From contig JANXVV010000523.1 of the NCBI GenBank assembly GCA_025351525.1, positions 1 to 13,373 of the forward strand: DNA of 13,373 bases, written 5' to 3'. This DNA is from Humisphaera sp. GTDB lineage: Bacteria > Planctomycetota > Phycisphaerae > Tepidisphaerales > Tepidisphaeraceae. The notes below the pieces were generated by a model. That model worked only from the letters and a program-made list of their open reading frames with translations, made no database searches and had not been told where the DNA came from. This document shows positions 6,729 to 13,373 of this stretch, piece after piece (positions within the stretch are counted from its first letter, which is position 1; the number at the start of each line of letters is the position of its first letter). The translations under genes were made by a program, and so were the position numbers.

Positions 6729-6776
6729 GGGAGATTTTATTAGTCGGAAACGGGGTGGGATGCAATCGGGATTGAA

Positions 6777-6796
6777 GGGGCGTTTTTAAAAGCCCC
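6777..6796 (-). terminator. Possible hairpin terminator downstream of lpd
   Basis: A perfect 5-bp stem (ggggc / gcccc) encloses gtttttaaaa, which can add A-T pairs. It lies about 120 nt past the lpd stop and 50 nt before the aminotransferase start. There is no U-run after the stem on the minus strand, so termination efficiency is doubtful. It adjoins the inverted repeat at 6800-6906. Confidence 0.25.
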
Positions 6797-6799
6797 GTT

Positions 6800-6906
6800 G
6801 TGGCACGGGCTTCCAGCCCGTGTTGACGGTCCGAATTCAGGAAGAGCCTGGAAAACAAAATTTTCGTCGAATTTGGCCTTCAACACGGGCTGGAAGCCGG
6901 TGCCAC
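6800..6906. repeat. Inverted repeat downstream of lpd (gtggcac family)
   Basis: Left arm 6800-6825 (starts gtggcacggg, ends cccgtgttg) and right arm 6881-6906 are 26-bp reverse complements with a single mismatch, around a 55-bp spacer. Each arm is itself palindromic (cgggcttccagcccg). The right arm starts 11 nt after the lpd stop. The architecture is that of a paired REP or MITE-like element. Its outer gtggca word is shared with the repeat at 1196-1262, which may mean a common terminal sequence. Confidence 0.85.
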
Positions 6907-6917
6907 ATGGGAATTAC

Positions 6918-8318
6918 TCACATATGAATCGCCCGCTTCTCCACCGCCAGCGCGGCTTCCTTCATCGCTTCGGGCAACGTCGGATGGGCATGGAAACTGC
7001 GCGCCAGGTCCTCCACGCTTGAAGCAAATTCCATCGCCACCACCGCCTCGGCAATCAGATCGGAGGCGTGCGGGCCGAGGATGTGAACACCGAGCAGGCG
7101 ATCGGTTTTGGCGTCGCCGATGATTTTGATCAGGCCTTCTCCTTCACCCATCGCGACGGCACGGCCATTGGCGAGGAACTGGAATTTTCCCACGCGAATC
7201 TCGCCGCGCTCTTTGCGGGCGTCTTCTTCGGTCAGGCCGACCTGCGCCAATTCCGGGCTGGTGTAGACGACGTTCGGGCAGGCGCGGTAATTGACGTGTC
7301 CCGCCTTGCCGGCCAGCATTTCAACGCAGGCCACGCCTTCCTCCTCGGCCTTGTGGGCCAGCATCAGCCCACCGATCACATCGCCGATGGCATGGATGCC
7401 GGGGACGGTGGTTTCGTAGGTGTGCGGGTTGACGCGAACAAATCCGCGTTTGTCGATTTCCACGCCGACTTGTTCCAGGCCCAGGCTGGCGGTGAACGGT
7501 TTTCGGCCAACGGCAACCAGCACGATATCGCATTCCTCGACCACCGACTGATCCCCTGTCACTCGCGTGACCTGCACTTTATCACCCACCACTTTGGCGG
7601 CTTCCGCTTTGGTGCTCAGATAAAATTTGATCCCCTGCTTTTCCAGCATCCGTTGAAATTGCGTCGTCATTTCCCGGTCCATGCCCGGAAGAATTCGGTC
7701 GAGGAATTCCAGCACGATCACTTCCGTGCCGAGGCGATTCCAGACGGAGCCCATCTCCAGGCCGATCGCGCCGGCACCGATCACGATCATCCGCTTCGGG
7801 GCTTGCGGCAGGGTGAGGGCTTCGGTCGAACTAATGATTCTTTTACCATCGAACGAAAACGATGGAATCTGAATCGGCGCGCTGCCGGTGGCGATCAGCA
7901 ATTTGCCGGCGGTGAGGGTTTTGGTTCCCTCCGCCGATTTCACTTCCAGCATGCCCGCGCCGGTGATGCGGGCGGCGCCGGGAAAGTACTCGATCTTGTT
8001 TTTCTTCATCAGGAAATTGACGCCGTTGACCATCTTCTTCACGACCGCATCTTTGCGGCTGAGCATCTTGGCGAGATCGACTTTGATCTCACCCGTGTTG
8101 ATGCCGTGATCGGCCAGTTGGTGTTGCGCTTCGCTTAGACGATGGGTCGAGTCGAGCAGGGCTTTGCTGGGGATGCACCCGATGTTGAGGCAGGTGCCGC
8201 CCAGGAATTCCTTGTCGACGATGGCGGTTTTCATGCCGAGTTGCGCCGCGCGGATGGCGGCGACGTATCCACCGGGACCGGCACCAATGACGATGAGATC
8301 GAATTGAGTTTCGGGCAT
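6918..8318 (-). CDS. lpd: Dihydrolipoyl dehydrogenase (E3)
   Basis: E3 reoxidises the dihydrolipoyl arm of the E2 protein and passes electrons through FAD and a redox disulfide to NAD+. The 466-residue protein has the FAD-binding GAGPGG (12-17), the active disulfide C43-x4-C48 in GGTCLNIGCIPSK, the NAD-binding GAGAIG (181-186), the second FAD motif IGDVIGG (311-317) and the catalytic dyad H445/E450 in HAHPTLPE. Length is typical. I start at the ATG at 8318 (MPETQFDLIVIG). The open frame runs on to 8390, but those 24 codons come from a repeat (FPPACRRLCR) and are not part of E3. There is no clear Shine-Dalgarno site. It is the third gene of the 2-oxoglutarate dehydrogenase cluster and may also serve pyruvate dehydrogenase encoded elsewhere. 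Confidence 0.97.
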   Translation of the reverse strand: MPETQFDLIVIGAGPGGYVAAIRAAQLGMKTAIVDKEFLGGTCLNIGCIPSKALLDSTHRLSEAQHQLADHGINTGEIKVDLAKMLSRKDAVVKKMVNGVNFLMKKNKIEYFPGAARITGAGMLEVKSAEGTKTLTAGKLLIATGSAPIQIPSFSFDGKRIISSTEALTLPQAPKRMIVIGAGAIGLEMGSVWNRLGTEVIVLEFLDRILPGMDREMTTQFQRMLEKQGIKFYLSTKAEAAKVVGDKVQVTRVTGDQSVVEECDIVLVAVGRKPFTASLGLEQVGVEIDKRGFVRVNPHTYETTVPGIHAIGDVIGGLMLAHKAEEEGVACVEMLAGKAGHVNYRACPNVVYTSPELAQVGLTEEDARKERGEIRVGKFQFLANGRAVAMGEGEGLIKIIGDAKTDRLLGVHILGPHASDLIAEAVVAMEFASSVEDLARSFHAHPTLPEAMKEAALAVEKRAIHM

Positions 8319-8353
8319 AGGGAAAAGTTCAGGTTGGTGAATGACATTGTTCA

Positions 8354-8384
8354 CCCTACATAGCCTTCGGCACGCCGGAGGAAA
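8354..8384 (+). repeat. ccctacatagcc repeat, copy B
   Basis: This unit has the ccctacatag head, a core of the form ccttcggcacgccggagg and a gaaac tail. Two compensating differences from copy A (tt and ga in place of cc and gg) keep the stem paired, which suggests that the hairpin is under selection or was copied in that form. It faces copy C across about 54 bp, and the spacer includes ccgggggaaacg, apparently a fragment of another unit. It lies just upstream of the lpd start. Confidence 0.8.
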
Positions 8385-8438
8385 CGCCACCCCGGGGGAA
8401 ACGTTTTGAAACGAAGAAAGCCTTTCGTCCGGTGACGA

Positions 8439-8469
8439 TTTCCCCCGGCATGCCGGGGGCTATGTAGGG
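8439..8469 (-). repeat. ccctacatagcc repeat, copy C (inverted)
   Basis: Read on the minus strand this is the ccctacatag head, the cccccggcatgccggggg core and an aaat tail. It begins 14 nt after the sucB stop and is inverted relative to copy B, so B and C could pair into one long hairpin in the sucB-lpd mRNA. Such paired palindromic units are typical of REP/BIME-like elements that stabilise or terminate transcripts. Confidence 0.8.
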
Positions 8470-8483
8470 TTGGTGATGGTTTA

Positions 8484-9767
8484 TCAAATTTCCAGCATCA
8501 GTCGTGCGGGATCTTCCAGGGATTGTTTCACGCGGACGAGGAAACTGATCGATTCACGGCCATCGACCAGGCGATGATCGTAGCTCAACGCCAGATACAT
8601 CATCGGACGAATCACAACCTTATCGTCGATCGCCACGGGCCGTTTTTGGATCGCGTGCATGCCGAGGATGGCGGCCTGGGGCGGGTTTAGGATCGGCGTA
8701 CTGAGCAGCGAACCGAACACGCCGCCGTTGGTGATGGTGAAGGTGCCGCCGCTGAGTTCCTCGATCGCCAGTTTGTTATCGCGGACGGCGGTGGCGAGGC
8801 GCTTGATCTCAGTTTCAATCCGCCCAAACGACATGTTCTCAATCTTGTGAAGCACCGGCACCGCCAATCCGCGTTCCGTGCTGACGGCGATGCCGAGATT
8901 GATGTGCTGATGATAGACGACATCATCGCCTTCGAGATAGGCATTGATGCGGGGGAATTCTTTGAGGGCCATCACGACGGCTCGGGCGAAGAAGCTCATG
9001 AAGCCGAGACCCACGCCATGCACTTCCTGGAAGCGCTCTTTGAATTTTGCGCGGAGCGCCATCACTTCGGTCAGATCGACTTCGTTGAAGGTAGTGAGAA
9101 TGGCGGCGGTCTGCTGGGCCTGTACCAGCCGTTTGGCGATGGTCTGGCGAATCTTCGTCATCTTCACGCGGCGTTCGCCGGCGGCGTCAAAATCTTTGGG
9201 TGGGGCGTTGAGCGCGGGGCTCAATTGTTCCGAAGCACCGGCGCCTTTCGGCGGCGAGGCAGGTGGCGCGGGCGGGGCCACTTTCGCCGGCACGACGGCT
9301 TCCGGTTTCGGAGTGCCGTTGCCATTTGTTTGACGTTCCTGCACGTAGGCCAGCACAAATTCTTTGGTCAGTCGGCCGCCGGGCGCGGTCTTCAGCATTG
9401 CCGCCGGATCGAGCTTGTGTTCCTGCACCAGTACGCGCACGGCCGGGCTGAGATCTTCCGGGGCCATCGGTGCGGCAACGGAGGCCGTGGGCGCAGGCAT
9501 CGCGGCGGGCGGGGCGATGGCGGCCACTTCACCGGCACCCTCCACCTGCGCGATGGCTTCGCCGATGTTTACCGTGTCGCCCGCTTTTCGCGACAGCCGA
9601 ATCACCCCGGCGGCGGGGGAGTTCAGATCGACATTCGCCTTATCGGTTTCCAAAAGGCAGATCGGTTCATCTTTGGCAACGGCATCGCCGTCTTTTTTCA
9701 GCCATTGAAGGAGGATGGCAGTGGTGACGGATTCACCGAGACGAGGGACTTCTACGGGGGTGGCCAT
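8484..9767 (-). CDS. sucB: 2-oxoglutarate dehydrogenase E2, dihydrolipoyl succinyltransferase
   Basis: This protein forms the core of the 2-oxoglutarate dehydrogenase complex, transferring the succinyl group from lipoate to CoA. The 427 residues contain one lipoyl domain (1-77) with the lipoylated lysine K43 in LLETDKANVDL, an Ala/Pro-rich linker, a peripheral-subunit-binding domain at about 105-143 (LSPAVRVLVQEHKLD, GGRLTKEFVLAYV), a second Pro-rich linker, and the catalytic domain from about 196. TFNEVDLTEVM (226-236) and FTITNGGVFGSLLSTPILNP are characteristic of the succinyl-specific type. The active site is H398 and D402 in SYDHRLVDGRE. Length and single-lipoyl layout match the family. 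The start at 9767 lies 15 nt after a repeat arm, without a strong ribosome binding site. It sits between the E1 and E3 genes. Confidence 0.97.
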   Translation of the reverse strand: MATPVEVPRLGESVTTAILLQWLKKDGDAVAKDEPICLLETDKANVDLNSPAAGVIRLSRKAGDTVNIGEAIAQVEGAGEVAAIAPPAAMPAPTASVAAPMAPEDLSPAVRVLVQEHKLDPAAMLKTAPGGRLTKEFVLAYVQERQTNGNGTPKPEAVVPAKVAPPAPPASPPKGAGASEQLSPALNAPPKDFDAAGERRVKMTKIRQTIAKRLVQAQQTAAILTTFNEVDLTEVMALRAKFKERFQEVHGVGLGFMSFFARAVVMALKEFPRINAYLEGDDVVYHQHINLGIAVSTERGLAVPVLHKIENMSFGRIETEIKRLATAVRDNKLAIEELSGGTFTITNGGVFGSLLSTPILNPPQAAILGMHAIQKRPVAIDDKVVIRPMMYLALSYDHRLVDGRESISFLVRVKQSLEDPARLMLEI

Positions 9768-9782
9768 GGGGAATACCTATCT

Positions 9783-9973
9783 TGTCCCCTCCCCCAGGTA
9801 CTCCGGGGGGAGGGTTAGGGTGAGGGGTCTTTTTGTCTGAATGGTCGAAACCACTTTGAGATTATACGCTTATATCGCCATCATCGAAAATGTTCATGAT
9901 TGTATGGTTTTCGGCGGACGAATGCCGCCCCTCACCCTAACCCTCCCCCCGGGGTACCGGGGGGGAGGGGACA
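9783..9973. repeat. Paired inverted repeat filling the sucA-sucB gap
   Basis: Arms at 9783-9827 and 9928-9973 are about 45 bp each and nearly perfect reverse complements. Both contain agggttagggtgagggg or its complement next to a G-run/C-run palindrome centred on ggtac. The spacer of about 100 bp is AT-rich and holds a promoter-like sequence. One arm begins 11 nt after the sucA stop and the other ends 15 nt before the sucB start. The element may therefore shape the 3' end of sucA mRNA and the leader of sucB mRNA. Symmetrical arms and a unique spacer suggest a MITE-like insertion or two REP-like units. Confidence 0.85.
9861..9889 (-). promoter_or_regulatory. Candidate sigma70 promoter for sucB-lpd
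   Basis: On the minus strand TTTCGA (9889-9884) and a perfect TATAAT (9866-9861) are spaced by 17 bp inside the AT-rich spacer of the inverted repeat. The start point would be near 9854, giving a leader of about 85 nt that contains the whole left repeat arm with its G/C-run hairpin close to the sucB start. The -35 match is weak. Confidence 0.35.
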
Positions 9974-9984
9974 GGAAAAAATCC

Positions 9985-12792
9985 CTATGCCTTTGCGGCG
10001 GTGGCTGTCACCAGCACGTTGCCACTCACTGTGTTTTTGGTTTGAAGATCCAGCGCCGCCGTCAGTATCTCCTCGACCTCAATCTCATGCAGCTTGTAAG
10101 ACCCGGTCGCCGGGCTCGATGCCGCCTCACGGCCCACGTATTTCAGCACCGCCGTCTCCGGAATCATCGTCTGCAACCGATCCTGCATGAACGTCCACGC
10201 CCCGCGATTGCGCGGCTCTTCCTGCACCCAGATGATCTCATGGGCATTCGGGTATTTCTTCAAAATCGCCTGGATTTCAGCCTTCGGATAAGGATACAAC
10301 TGCTCGACGCGGACGATGGCCGTGTCGAGCACCTGATTCTTTTTGCGGGCTCCGTCGAGACTGAAAAAGACTTTGCCGCTGCACAGCAGCAACCGGCTCA
10401 CGCGCTCGCGGGGTGGGTTCGCCGGGTCATCCAGCACCATCTGAAAGGTTCCCTCTGCCAACTCCTGCAAACTCGATCCTTCCATGCGGAGAATCGACTT
10501 CGGCATCATCGCAATCAACGGCTTGCGGAAATTCCGCTTCATCTGCCGTCGCAACAGATGAAAATACTGGCTCGGCACACTGGGAATCACCACCTGCATG
10601 TTGTTTTCGGCGCAGAGTGAAAGGAACCGTTCGATGTACGCGTTGGAATGTTCCGGACCCTGGCCTTCATAACCGTGGGGCAGGAGCATGACCAAGCCGC
10701 AGAATTTCTGCCATTTGCTTTCGGCACCGGCGATAAATTGATCGATGATCGGCTGGGCACCGTTCACAAAGTCACCGAACTGCGCTTCCCAAATCACCAG
10801 ATTTCGCGGGTCGGCGGAACTGAATCCATACTCAAACCCCAGCACCGCCAACTCTGATAGCATCGTGTTGACGATGATGAAGTCGGATGATTTCAAACCG
10901 GTGGTCTCGGTGAGATTCGCCAGCGGATAATACTTCGCACCGGTGTCGCAATCGTGAACGCTGGCATGGCGATGGCTGAAGGTGCCGCGCTGCACGTCCT
11001 GGCCGACGAATCGAATCGGTGTTCCTTCAGTCAACAATGTACCCATCGCCAGCGCCTCGGCGGCGGCCCAATCGAGGGATTTATTGCCGCGATATGCCTC
11101 GGCGCGCTCCGCCAAAATGCGCTGTAACTTCGGCAAAGGGGTGATCGTGGCGGGGAGCTTGGAAAGCCCTTCACCGATCTTTTTCAGCATCTCGATCGGC
11201 ACCGCCGTCTTTGCCGACCAATCGTTGCCGGCCCGCGAGTAACCGTGCCAGGTGCCGCCGAATGCGCGAAAATTAACGCGCGGGCGATTTTCCTTGGCCA
11301 GTGCCTGGGCCTTCATCAACCGCTCGTGGATCGTGCTCTTCATCCCCTCAAAATCGGCGGCAGTGATTTTCCCTTCGTCGATCATCTTTTGACTGAACAA
11401 CTCGCGCACGCGGGTATGCTCCGCGATCTGCTTGTACATCAACGGCTGTGTGAAGGACGGTTCATCGGCTTCATTGTGCCCGTGCCGGCGATAGCACATC
11501 AGGTCGATCATCACATCGCAGTGGAAGTGCTGCCGAAACGCCATCGCCATCTTCGCGGCCCATACCACCGCCTGCGGATCGTCGGCGTTTACATGGAAGA
11601 TCGGGGCTTGAATCGTTTTGGCCACATCGGTCGGGTAGGTGGTGAAGCGCCCCTGCTTGGGCATCGTCGTGAAACCGATCTGATTGTTGATGATGACGTG
11701 AATCGTCCCGCCCGTTCGCCAATACGGCATCTCGGACAAAGCCAGCGTTTCAAGCACGATGCCCTGGCCCGTAAACGCCGCGTCCCCATGGATGAGAATG
11801 GGGACGACTTTGACGCGCTGATTGTCACCCAGGTAATACTGCTTCGCGCGGACGATCCCCTCGACCACGGGATTCACCAGTTCCAGATGGCTGGGGTTGA
11901 AACTGAGGGCGACGTGAACCTTTCGCCCGTTGACCATGCGGTCCTGCGAGTAACCCATGTGGTATTTAACGTCGCCATCCCCTTCATTTTCGATCGGGAG
12001 CAGCGTTCCCTCAAATTCGCTCAGGATCGTTTCATACGGCTTATTCAGAACATGGGCCAGCGTGTTCAACCGCCCGCGATGGGCCATGCCGATGACGAAT
12101 TCATCGACTTCCAACCCGGAACCCTCTTCGACCAACGTGTTGAGCAGGGGGATTAGCGTTTCCCCGCCCTCAACGCTGAATCGCTTGGCGCCTTTGTATT
12201 GTTGATGCAGGAATTCTTCAAAACCCTGCACCGCGACCAGTTGAAACAACAGCGCCTTGCATTCTTCCGCGGAACATTTCGGTGCGTTGAGGATGGGCTC
12301 CATTCGTTCCTGAAGCCATTCCCGTTGATGTTTGTCGGGGATTTCCATGTACTGTACACCAAGCGTGCCGCAGTAAGTCTGGCGCAGTTTGGCCAGCAGA
12401 TCGCGGATGGTGCCGTCCACCGGCCCGAGGAATCCCCCGTTGCCACAGGACCGATCGAGATCGTTGATGGACAGGCGGAATTCGGAAAGCTCAAGCAAAG
12501 CGTGGGTGGTGCGGTTGCTGCCGAGTGGATCGAGATTGGCCACCAGATGACCGAGCTCGCGATAGGAGTGAACCAGGTCGGCGCTCTCCACCCCTAAACC
12601 ACCGGGCGGCTCGGTGCCGGCGGGCAGGGCGGTCTGAACGGTGGAAGAGATGGCCCCTCCGCCGCCCGCCTCAAACCCGGCGAAAAATGCCTGCCAGTGC
12701 GCTTCCACCGACCGCGGATCGGTCTGGTATTGCTGGTACAGGCGTTCGATGTAATCCGCATTGGAACGATTGATGAAATCCGAGTAATCCAT
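9985..12792 (-). CDS. sucA: 2-oxoglutarate dehydrogenase E1 component
   Basis: This thiamine diphosphate enzyme decarboxylates 2-oxoglutarate and loads the succinyl group on the E2 lipoyl arm. The 935 residues match the usual length. The N-terminal helix that docks to E2 is present (ADYIERLYQQYQTDP, 12-26). Key motifs are KRFSVEGGETLIPLL (203-217), GMAHRGRLN (235-243), SFNPSHLE (297-304), the ThDP/Mg region HGDAAFTGQG (335-344) with NNQIGFTT (369-376) and NADDP (402-406), YRRHGHNEADEP (434-445), QDVQRGTFSHRHA (598-610) and LPHGYEGQGPEHSNAY (704-719). The end carries the conserved R-x-ASSPATGS-x-KLH pattern. I start at the ATG at 12792; the open frame extends 16 codons further, but those (MGVGRHTRE...) do not resemble the family. 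It heads the sucA-sucB-lpd cluster. Confidence 0.98.
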   Translation of the reverse strand: MDYSDFINRSNADYIERLYQQYQTDPRSVEAHWQAFFAGFEAGGGGAISSTVQTALPAGTEPPGGLGVESADLVHSYRELGHLVANLDPLGSNRTTHALLELSEFRLSINDLDRSCGNGGFLGPVDGTIRDLLAKLRQTYCGTLGVQYMEIPDKHQREWLQERMEPILNAPKCSAEECKALLFQLVAVQGFEEFLHQQYKGAKRFSVEGGETLIPLLNTLVEEGSGLEVDEFVIGMAHRGRLNTLAHVLNKPYETILSEFEGTLLPIENEGDGDVKYHMGYSQDRMVNGRKVHVALSFNPSHLELVNPVVEGIVRAKQYYLGDNQRVKVVPILIHGDAAFTGQGIVLETLALSEMPYWRTGGTIHVIINNQIGFTTMPKQGRFTTYPTDVAKTIQAPIFHVNADDPQAVVWAAKMAMAFRQHFHCDVMIDLMCYRRHGHNEADEPSFTQPLMYKQIAEHTRVRELFSQKMIDEGKITAADFEGMKSTIHERLMKAQALAKENRPRVNFRAFGGTWHGYSRAGNDWSAKTAVPIEMLKKIGEGLSKLPATITPLPKLQRILAERAEAYRGNKSLDWAAAEALAMGTLLTEGTPIRFVGQDVQRGTFSHRHASVHDCDTGAKYYPLANLTETTGLKSSDFIIVNTMLSELAVLGFEYGFSSADPRNLVIWEAQFGDFVNGAQPIIDQFIAGAESKWQKFCGLVMLLPHGYEGQGPEHSNAYIERFLSLCAENNMQVVIPSVPSQYFHLLRRQMKRNFRKPLIAMMPKSILRMEGSSLQELAEGTFQMVLDDPANPPRERVSRLLLCSGKVFFSLDGARKKNQVLDTAIVRVEQLYPYPKAEIQAILKKYPNAHEIIWVQEEPRNRGAWTFMQDRLQTMIPETAVLKYVGREAASSPATGSYKLHEIEVEEILTAALDLQTKNTVSGNVLVTATAAKA

Positions 12793-12798
12793 AAAAAC

Positions 12799-12813
12799 GT
12801 CGACTCTCGTCGA
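12799..12813. promoter_or_regulatory. Small hairpin directly before the sucA start
   Basis: On the minus strand TCGAC-GAGA-GTCGA forms a perfect 5-bp stem with a GAGA loop, ending about 7 nt before the ATG. The GAGAG string is the only Shine-Dalgarno-like sequence here and it would sit in the loop, so the hairpin might present or mask it. Five base pairs can arise by chance. Confidence 0.2.
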
Positions 12814-12839
12814 TTCCCGCGTGTGACGACCGACACCCA

Positions 12840-12869
12840 ATCATAGTCCATCATTCGGCTTCGCAACAA
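12840..12869 (-). promoter_or_regulatory. Candidate sigma70 promoter for sucA
   Basis: On the minus strand TTGTTG (12869-12864) and TATGAT (12845-12840) are separated by 18 bp. The -10 differs from TATAAT at one position. The start point would be near 12833, giving a leader of about 40 nt before the sucA ATG. Location and spacing are sensible for the first gene of the cluster. Confidence 0.4.
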
Positions 12870-13218
12870 TCCAAAGGCTTGGCCGAACCCAAGGTGTTTC
12901 AGCAAACTCAACCTGAGAGACAGATCCTTAAGCTAACGTCCGCAGCCGAGTCTGCCAAGACCAATTTGCAAAAAATCACTTTACCGCGAACGATTGCTCG
13001 AAAAATCCCAAATTGATTGGCGGCAGGGTCCACGCCGCATTTAACATTCTATCGACTTAAGGCGTCGGAAACTTCCAACCCGAAAACAGGGAGGGATAGT
13101 TTGCATATTTTTAAGGTAAGTCAAGCCCGCGTTTTGAAGCCTCGCCGCGCAGGGTCATCGCATTCGGCTTTCCGGCAATCGCTTCGCTTGGACCCGCCAA
13201 GCGCGCAGGAATCGGGGG

Positions 13219-13244
13219 AACCGCGAAGCCGCGAAAACACGAAG
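13219..13244 (+). repeat. aaccgcgaag repeat, single copy
   Basis: aaccgcgaagccgcgaaaac followed by acgaag closely matches the arms of the inverted repeat at 303-386, which contain aaccgcgaag, cgcgaaagc and cgaagtcg. Here only one orientation is present, so it may be a solo arm or one half of an element continuing with changed sequence. Confidence 0.6.
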
Positions 13245-13319
13245 CTTACGCGAAGGAATTCGGGTACGATTTTACCTTGATGCTATCGTGCGACTTGTTG
13301 ATTCGATGTCCGGGGGGAG

Positions 13320-13350
13320 CCACGGAGGACACAGAGGATGGGACAGAGGA
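13320..13350 (+). repeat. cacggaggacacagagg repeat
   Basis: ccacggaggacacagagga is followed by a partial copy (ggacagagga), making an imperfect tandem of ggacacagagg-like words. A related run lies at 218-235 (cacagagaccacagagac). It is probably a dispersed intergenic repeat; the window ends soon after, so its full extent is unknown. Confidence 0.5.
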
Positions 13351-13373
13351 AAAATTCAGAGAAAGGAGTGGGA

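Larger units (their letters stand above)
12870..13373. other. Gene-free right end with dispersed repeats
   Basis: About 500 bp without a credible gene. A short plus-strand frame at 13017-13280 runs through repeat sequence and has an unnatural, Ser/Arg-rich composition. The region lies upstream of sucA and may include its distal regulation. Near the right end are the accgcgaag and ccacggaggacacagagg repeats, listed separately. Confidence 0.5.

Noticed and set aside
7068..8138. Plus-strand frame of 356 codons opposite lpd
   Set aside because: Exact antisense shadow of a strongly identified E3 gene, His/Asp/Phe-rich, as expected from complementing GC-rich coding sequence.
8847..9818. Plus-strand frame of 323 codons opposite sucB
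   Set aside because: Antisense shadow of the E2 gene with His/Gly/Arg-rich composition; no family features.
9841..10620. Plus-strand frame starting in the sucA-sucB gap
   Set aside because: Begins in repeat spacer and continues antisense to sucA; no coding signature.
11245..12156. Plus-strand frame of 303 codons opposite sucA
   Set aside because: Antisense shadow of E1 with no recognisable domain.
12793..12840. Sixteen extra codons at the sucA N-terminus
   Set aside because: The extension does not resemble E1 proteins, would include the likely promoter -10 edge, and the ATG at 12792 gives a normal N-terminus.
13017..13280. Plus-strand frame of 87 codons at the right end
   Set aside because: Lacks a plausible start context, is Ser/Arg/Pro-rich and runs through the accgcgaag repeat.

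Overview
The window is about 13.4 kb of GC-rich bacterial chromosome carrying housekeeping genes, with inverted-repeat elements in nearly every intergenic gap. Repeat families of this kind, the near absence of Shine-Dalgarno sites and two uncharacterised genes beside trmB suggest Planctomycetota, perhaps the Phycisphaerae side, or a related lineage such as Verrucomicrobiota. This assignment is inference from general familiarity; no rRNA or tRNA is present to test it.

Layout. Positions 1-586 hold no convincing gene, but contain a hairpin-rich stretch and a large inverted repeat. A single plus-strand gene (587-1174) encodes a very acidic protein with a putative zinc ribbon. It converges on a long run of nine minus-strand genes. 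In order of transcription (right to left) these are sucA (2-oxoglutarate dehydrogenase E1), sucB (E2 dihydrolipoyl succinyltransferase), lpd (E3 dihydrolipoyl dehydrogenase), a DegT/DnrJ/EryC1/StrS aminotransferase, a soluble orphan histidine kinase, two unknown proteins (199 and 241 residues), trmB (tRNA m7G46 methyltransferase) and a zinc-independent MDR oxidoreductase. The last 500 bases (12870-13373) contain no gene I can support.

How the genes work together. sucA-sucB-lpd supply all three components of the 2-oxoglutarate dehydrogenase complex, so the organism very probably runs an oxidative TCA cycle. All catalytic signatures of E1, E2 and E3 are intact. The three genes are co-directional but separated by 165-217 bp gaps filled with repeats, and the E1-E2 gap contains a promoter-like sequence, so E2-E3 may be partly uncoupled from E1. 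trmB and the MDR gene overlap by 4 bp and are probably one transcript. The remaining genes share orientation but no obvious pathway.

The most unusual aspect is not a gene. At least six different repeat families occur here, and most minus-strand genes end within about 15 nt of a repeat arm or inside one. Repeat sequence also creates false in-frame N-terminal extensions on two genes. I found no defence system, CRISPR array, transposase or phage genes.
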